Source: Rhodospirillales bacterium
GTDB taxonomy: Bacteria > Pseudomonadota > Alphaproteobacteria > Rhodospirillales > JAPHRK01
DNA: 47,914 nt
Assembly: GCA_026196105.1 (NCBI GenBank)
Contig: JAPHRK010000028.1
Location: 1 to 47,914 of the forward strand
Direction: 5' to 3'
Part shown: piece by piece, positions 44,127 through 47,914 of the stretch
Position numbering within the stretch: position 1 is the stretch's first letter
Layout of the letters: every line of letters begins with the position of its first letter
Notes under the pieces: generated by a model
Databases searched by the model: none
Seen by the model: only the letters and a program-made list of their open reading frames with translations
What the model was told of the DNA's origin: nothing
Translations under genes and position numbers: made by a program

Positions 44127-45242
44127 ATGAGTGGATTTAAAGCCGTTCAGGTAGTTGGGGAAGATTGGGCTCATGTGGCACAATCTATCGTTGATGGTCT
44201 TGGACCTGCAGGACAAAGTAATAACTTGGGTTTTATCTATCTGACTGATTTTTTGGCGGATGATTTAACATCCATTTTAACTTACTTGCGTCAAAGAACC
44301 ACCATCTCTCATTGGGTTGGCAGCATCGCGACAACCATTTGCGGCGTTGGGGGTGAAGTCAGTGACAGCCCTTCAGCAGCCGTTCTTGTCGGCCAATTTC
44401 CTGAACAGGCTTTCAAAGTTTTTCCAGCCCTTGAAACAGATACAGACCAACTTCCTGAAGCCACCAAAGAATGGATGGCCACTGAAAAGCCAACTTTTGG
44501 TATTCTTCATGCTGACCCTAATAACGCCAACCTTCTCGACATTCTCGAAAAACTAGCCGAACAAGAATCCAGTTTTTTCGTTGGAGGAATGACCTCTTCA
44601 GAAACAGAATTTTATCAGGTAGCGGACCGATTGACGGGTAATGGACTTTCTGGGGTTATGTTCACACCTGAAGTTGAGGTTATAACCGGCATGAGCCAAG
44701 GGTGCGCGCCAATTTCCCCCACCCATGTGGTTTCTGACAGTATCGACAATATTATTGTTGGCCTTGATGGACGCCGAGCGCTCGATGTGTTGAAAGACGA
44801 CATCGGCCCAGAACTCGCCTCTGACCTTAGCAAGATCGAAGGCATCGTGATGATGGCAATCTTGGTTGAAGGCTCAGATACAGGGGATTATCTGGTCAGA
44901 GAATTAACCGCCATTGACCCGGTTCGCGGTTGGCTCGCGGTTGGTGAAGACTTAAAGCCCGGCGACCGCATCCTTTTCGTCCGCCGTGACCCCGAAACCG
45001 CCCTTGATGATTTAGAAAAAACCCTCCGCAAAATGGCCGCGCGTCTTGACGGTGAACCCAAAGGGGGAATTTATATTTCCTGTGTTGGTCGAGGGGTCAG
45101 CATGTTTGGGGCTGAGGGGCGCGAGTTGCAAGTGATCAAAGAGGTTTTCGGCAACATACCCCTCGCAGGTTTCCACTCTGCAGGGGAAATCTCCAACAAC
45201 CGATTCTACGCTTATACGGGTGTTTTAACCCTTTTTACTTAA
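44127..45242 (+). CDS. FIST-domain sensor protein
   Basis: 371 residues from the ATG at 44127 (TTG at 44109 is weaker). An N-terminal FIST domain and a FIST C domain fill the protein, with G-S-I-A-T-T-I-C-G-V-G-G in the first and G-R-G-V-S-M-F-G-A-E-G-R-E-L near the end. FIST domains bind small ligands such as amino acids and usually sit in signalling proteins; here no kinase or cyclase domain is attached. An aldo/keto reductase follows after 30 bases. The region 43890-44126 shows only weak inverted repeats (GGTTCA and TGAACC). Confidence 0.82.
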   Translation: MSGFKAVQVVGEDWAHVAQSIVDGLGPAGQSNNLGFIYLTDFLADDLTSILTYLRQRTTISHWVGSIATTICGVGGEVSDSPSAAVLVGQFPEQAFKVFPALETDTDQLPEATKEWMATEKPTFGILHADPNNANLLDILEKLAEQESSFFVGGMTSSETEFYQVADRLTGNGLSGVMFTPEVEVITGMSQGCAPISPTHVVSDSIDNIIVGLDGRRALDVLKDDIGPELASDLSKIEGIVMMAILVEGSDTGDYLVRELTAIDPVRGWLAVGEDLKPGDRILFVRRDPETALDDLEKTLRKMAARLDGEPKGGIYISCVGRGVSMFGAEGRELQVIKEVFGNIPLAGFHSAGEISNNRFYAYTGVLTLFT

Positions 45243-45272
45243 ATTTATCCAAGAACATTACAAGAGCATTAA

Positions 45273-46316
45273 ATGAAATACGTAAAACTAGGTCGTACAG
45301 ACCTTAAAGTCAGCCGTCTGTGCATGGGCACCATGACCATGGGAAAACAAAATACGGAAGCAGAGGGTCATGAGCAGTTAGATTACGCCCTAGATCTAGG
45401 CATCAATTTTGTCGATACGGCTGAGATGTACCCCATTGCCCCGAGTGAGCAAACCTATGGTGATACTGAACGGATTATCGGCACCTGGATGAAGGCACGA
45501 GACTCCCGCGATAAAATTGTTCTGGCAACCAAGATCGTGGGTTCAGCCCCAACGTTTAAATATATCCGTGATGGCAAGCTCATGCTGGATCGCAAAAACA
45601 TTGAAACCGCCATTGATGACAGCCTTAAGCGCCTGCAAACTGACTATGTCGACCTTTATCAAATCCATTGGCCTGATCGCTCTTTTAATGGATTTGGTCG
45701 TCGGGGGTTTTCTAAACCAGATGATGAAGTTTACACCCCCCTAGAAGAAACTTTAGAGGTCATGGGAGACCTGATCAAAGCCGGGAAAATTCGTCATTTC
45801 GGGGTATCGAACGAAAGCCCTTGGGGGCTGATGAAATATTTGCAAATCGCCGAGGCCAAAGGCCTCCCCCGTCCTACTTCAATCCAAAATTGGTATAACT
45901 TAATTGGGCGTGGCTTTGAAACCGGTTTGGCCGAAGTGTCCTTGCGTGAAGACGTCGGGCTTTTGGCCTATTCACCTCTAGGTGCCGGCACCTTAACCGG
46001 CAAATACCTCAACGGCGCCAAACCAGACGGGCGAAGGCTGACTATGTGGCCAGACCGCTACCCTCGCTTAAAAGGCCCATTGGTCGAAAAAGGTGTTGCG
46101 TCATACGTGTCTCTCGCGCAAGAAAATGGTCTTGATCCGGCCCAAATGTCCTTGGCCTACATCCTCACCAAGCCCTTCCTGACCAGTGCAATCATCGGAG
46201 CCACCTCAATGGAAAACCTCAAAACCAACATTGATGCCGCTGATCTAACCTTGTCTGAAGATGTTTTAAAAGCTATTGAGAAAATTCAAAGGGCCAACCC
46301 AGACCCGGCACCTTAA
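45273..46316 (+). CDS. Aldo/keto reductase
   Basis: 347 residues. The (beta/alpha)8 barrel active-site tetrad is visible: Asp in F-V-D-T-A-E, Tyr in E-M-Y-P, Lys in L-A-T-K-I and His in Q-I-H-W-P-D. The tail I-I-G-A-T-S-M-E-N-L is typical of Tas-like NADP(H)-dependent reductases. It reduces aldehydes or ketones, with the substrate unknown. It begins 30 bases after the FIST gene. Confidence 0.92.
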   Translation: MKYVKLGRTDLKVSRLCMGTMTMGKQNTEAEGHEQLDYALDLGINFVDTAEMYPIAPSEQTYGDTERIIGTWMKARDSRDKIVLATKIVGSAPTFKYIRDGKLMLDRKNIETAIDDSLKRLQTDYVDLYQIHWPDRSFNGFGRRGFSKPDDEVYTPLEETLEVMGDLIKAGKIRHFGVSNESPWGLMKYLQIAEAKGLPRPTSIQNWYNLIGRGFETGLAEVSLREDVGLLAYSPLGAGTLTGKYLNGAKPDGRRLTMWPDRYPRLKGPLVEKGVASYVSLAQENGLDPAQMSLAYILTKPFLTSAIIGATSMENLKTNIDAADLTLSEDVLKAIEKIQRANPDPAP

Positions 46317-46340
46317 AACCTGAGCGGAGGAATAACAGTC

Positions 46341-46886
46341 ATGCGTACTTTTGTCGGTTTAGCCCTCCCCCAACCGGTTCGTGACCGCCTCGCCCTACTT
46401 TGCACCGGGGTGGAAGGGGCCCGGTGGATTTCAAAAGAAAACTTCCACCTCACCCTCCATTTCATTGGCGAGGTTGACCTGGATATGGCTGAGGAAATCA
46501 ACGCCAATCTCAGCCGAATAGATTTCCCGACTTTTGAGCTTTCCCTCAATGGGGTTGGCTTTTTTGGTAAACCTGAAAAACCACGCGCTGTCTGGGTCGG
46601 CACAGAAATAAACCCCTCCCTCAATGATTTACAAGAGCGGATCGGCAATTCTTTGCGTCGCGCTGGTGTGCATTTAGAAGGGCGAAAATTCAAACCCCAT
46701 ATCACCCTGGCGCGCTTCAAACATGTCAAACACCCTGGCCTGGAAGCCTTCATTCAGCGCAACCTCATCTTCCAGATGGACCCCCTGACCATTGATAATT
46801 TTGTTTTGTTCCGCAGCCATTTAGGGCATACAGGGGCCCATTACGAACCACTCGCCGAATATCCCTTGCAGGCGATCAGAAATTAA
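46341..46886 (+). CDS. thpR: RNA 2',3'-cyclic phosphodiesterase (2'-5' RNA ligase family)
   Basis: 181 residues. The two H-x-T-x motifs of the 2H superfamily are present: H36-L-T-L and H120-I-T-L, in an N-terminal/C-terminal repeat. The enzyme opens 2',3'-cyclic phosphates in RNA. It starts 24 bases after the aldo/keto reductase and precedes bluB by 20 bases. Confidence 0.94.
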   Translation: MRTFVGLALPQPVRDRLALLCTGVEGARWISKENFHLTLHFIGEVDLDMAEEINANLSRIDFPTFELSLNGVGFFGKPEKPRAVWVGTEINPSLNDLQERIGNSLRRAGVHLEGRKFKPHITLARFKHVKHPGLEAFIQRNLIFQMDPLTIDNFVLFRSHLGHTGAHYEPLAEYPLQAIRN

Positions 46887-46906
46887 AAACCCGGGGGGGT
46901 ATTGAG

Positions 46907-47551
46907 TTGAGCACGGCACCTGATTTTGACGAAGCGTTCAAGGATAAGCTGGAAGACCTGTTCCGTTGGCGTCGGGATGTGCGCAAATTTAAAACCGATC
47001 CCTTGCCCGTTGACCTGGTTGACAAAATCCTCTCCATCGCCTGTGTTTATTCCCCATCTGTTGGCAACAGCCAGCCCTGGCGCTTTGTGAAGGTTAATGA
47101 CCCCAAACGCCGAGCCGCGGTCAAAGAGAATTTTGAAATCCAAAACCGGGAAGCCCTGGATAATTACCAAGGCGAAAAAGCCAAACTCTATGCCAGCTTA
47201 AAACTTGCGGGGCTTGATCAAGCCCCGGTCCACATCGCCGTTTTTGCCGATACCCAAACCGAGCGCGGCGCAGGCTTGGGCCAATCCACCATGCCCGAAA
47301 CCCTTAAGTACTCCGCCGCCAATGCCATCTATACTTTTTGGCTAGCTGCACGGGCCTACGGCGTCGGCGTCGGCTGGGTCTCCATCGTTGACCCCAAAAT
47401 GGTCGCGGACCTCATGGACACTCCACCTGAATGGGAGTTCATGGGCTACCTCTGCGTCGGCTACCCCGAAGAAGAAAACCAAACCCCCGAACTCGTCCGC
47501 CACGGCTGGCAAGAACGCGGGGAATTAGAAGCCTTTATTTTCGAACGTTAA
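46907..47551 (+). CDS. bluB: 5,6-dimethylbenzimidazole synthase (BluB)
   Basis: 214 residues. Nitroreductase-fold flavoenzyme that breaks down FMN with oxygen to make the lower ligand of cobalamin. Seen: F-R-W-R-R-D-V-R-K-F-K, S-P-S-V-G-N-S-Q-P-W-R-F near 50 (FMN contacts) and Y-G-V-G-V-G-W-V-S-I. Start is a TTG at 46907 with a GGGGGG-rich site upstream; no nearby ATG fits. No cobalamin riboswitch was seen. It implies the organism can complete cobalamin. Confidence 0.93.
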   Translation: MSTAPDFDEAFKDKLEDLFRWRRDVRKFKTDPLPVDLVDKILSIACVYSPSVGNSQPWRFVKVNDPKRRAAVKENFEIQNREALDNYQGEKAKLYASLKLAGLDQAPVHIAVFADTQTERGAGLGQSTMPETLKYSAANAIYTFWLAARAYGVGVGWVSIVDPKMVADLMDTPPEWEFMGYLCVGYPEEENQTPELVRHGWQERGELEAFIFER

Positions 47552-47560
47552 TAAAAACAC

Positions 47561-47639
47561 CCCTCCCCCTTCAAAGGGGAGCCGAAGGGAGTACACTTTT
47601 TCAGATCATGCCACCCAAGTACCCCCTATGAGGGGAGGG
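47561..47639. repeat. Inverted-repeat element between bluB and the TPR remnant
   Basis: CCCTCCCC (47561-47568) and GGGGAGGG (47632-47639) are perfect outer arms around about 63 bases, with an internal CTCCCC/GGGGAG hairpin (47563-47581). It resembles small palindromic intergenic repeats (MITE or REP type). It could also act as a two-way terminator for the convergent genes. Confidence 0.5.
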
Positions 47640-47647
47640 AAAAATGC

Positions 47648-47833
47648 TTATTTCATCTCTTTCCTCAAAAAAGCCAAATTATTCCTATATATCTGCGTAC
47701 TGGGATGATTCTCTCCCAGGGAAGTCACAGAAATGTTTATTGCTCGCTCAAACAAAGGTTCAGCCTCACTGAGGCGGTTAGTGTCTTTGTAAAGCACAGC
47801 CAGATTGCTGAGTTGTCTAGGCTCAGGACCCAT
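47648..47833 (-). pseudogene. TPR-repeat protein, 5' end lost to the insertion sequence
   Basis: The open frame gives 61 residues, of which about the last 56 (up to 47819) are native; the first few residues come from the insertion sequence, with a stop three codons upstream. It has a TPR of the kinesin-light-chain type: L-S-N-L-A-V-L-Y-K-D-T-N-R-L-S-E-A-E-P-L-F-E-R-A, then L-G-E-N-H-P-S-T. The native protein would have been longer upstream, with more repeats. It is now a 3' remnant, likely not made. Confidence 0.75.
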
Positions 47834-47914
47834 TAAATTTTAAGATTCCCAATTGAGCTAATCTGTGATTCATTGAGGCAAAGGAGATTCTCTCAATGAA
47901 TGACTTGTTTTATC
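47820..47914 (+). mobile_element. Right IS5-like insertion sequence, 5' end only
   Basis: This is the inverted partner of the left element, identical over the shared part. It begins GGCTCAGGACCC next to TA (47818-47819) and runs out of the window toward its transposase. It splits the TPR gene. The two copies are about 47.7 kb apart and face each other by their 5' ends. The window most likely ends here because the repeat could not be assembled through. Confidence 0.7.
47896..47914 (+). CDS. Transposase start, IS5-like (partial)
   Basis: ATG at 47896 with AAGGAG (47881-47886) nine bases upstream. The visible codons read M-N-D-L-F-Y, the usual opening of alphaproteobacterial IS5-family transposases. 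The rest lies outside the window. Confidence 0.5.

Noticed and set aside
46700-46907. Cobalamin riboswitch before bluB
   Set aside because: The gap to thpR is only 20 bases and bluB is in a run with thpR; no room for a riboswitch.
1-47914. Composite transposon
   Set aside because: The inverted IS ends suggest it, but the content is mostly essential housekeeping genes and the elements are incomplete at the edges.
1-47914. CRISPR array, tRNA or rRNA genes
   Set aside because: No spaced direct repeats and no tRNA or rRNA signatures were seen in any intergenic gap.

Overview
The window looks like a chromosomal piece of an alphaproteobacterium of moderate GC. The support is the gene order ffh-rpsP-rimM-trmD-rplS followed by leuCDB, the dapF-mtaB-ftsY run, the acetoacetyl-CoA synthetase, the alphaproteobacterial XRE regulator and the REP-like palindromes. 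A Rhodospirillales-type marine genus is a guess from gene style only. No tRNA, rRNA, CRISPR array, phage or plasmid replication gene was seen.

Both ends of the window are the same sequence in opposite orientation: bases 1-96 are the reverse complement of 47818-47913. Each copy carries a GGCTCAGGACCC end next to TA, a ribosome binding site and the first codons of a transposase (MNDLFY), so the window is bounded by two inward-facing 5' ends of one IS5-like insertion sequence. Each copy has cut a gene: an unknown gene on the left and a TPR gene on the right.

Region by region: 71-1852 holds the cut gene and two toxin-antitoxin pairs (parDE and a ParD-like/RelE pair). 2105-4714 is thrS-infC, with infC most likely starting at an AUA codon. 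4784-9809 (minus) has a GST, a large Lon-like protease, a 3-hydroxyacyl-CoA dehydrogenase behind a LiuR-like operator, and an EamA transporter. 9894-17202 (plus) has acetoacetyl-CoA synthetase, then a tight envelope/polysaccharide run: asparagine synthetase-like amidotransferase, O-antigen ligase/polymerase, YdcF, an alpha/beta hydrolase and a 65-residue membrane protein. 17207-21247 (minus) covers sulfur assimilation (rrf2, cysK, moeB) and dut-coaBC. 21352-24041 has a LysR regulator facing an EamA transporter, and an orphan periplasmic binding protein.

24169-31217 (minus) is the long ffh, rpsP-rimM-trmD-rplS, leuCDB block. A promoter plus intrinsic terminator lies just upstream of ffh and may be a small RNA or an attenuator. 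31605-38165 (plus) has two XRE regulators, a small two-cluster Fe-S protein whose N-terminal half resembles the cobalamin-binding CblC/QueG fold, a MarR regulator with two DUF2269 membrane proteins behind a nested palindrome, and dapF-mtaB-ftsY. 38237-43889 (minus) has a small unknown protein, a NUDIX hydrolase, a mercuric-reductase-like flavoprotein with a TVP38 membrane protein, a DUF1127-GNAT fusion with a TetR regulator, and a second orphan binding protein. 44127-47551 (plus) has a FIST protein, an aldo/keto reductase, thpR and bluB.

The best candidates for undescribed biology are the small CblC-like Fe-S protein (32659-33306), the five-gene envelope operon (11859-17202), the ffh leader RNA (31273-31340), and the MarR-DUF2269 operon. 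These are inferences from motifs and context; no database search was run.
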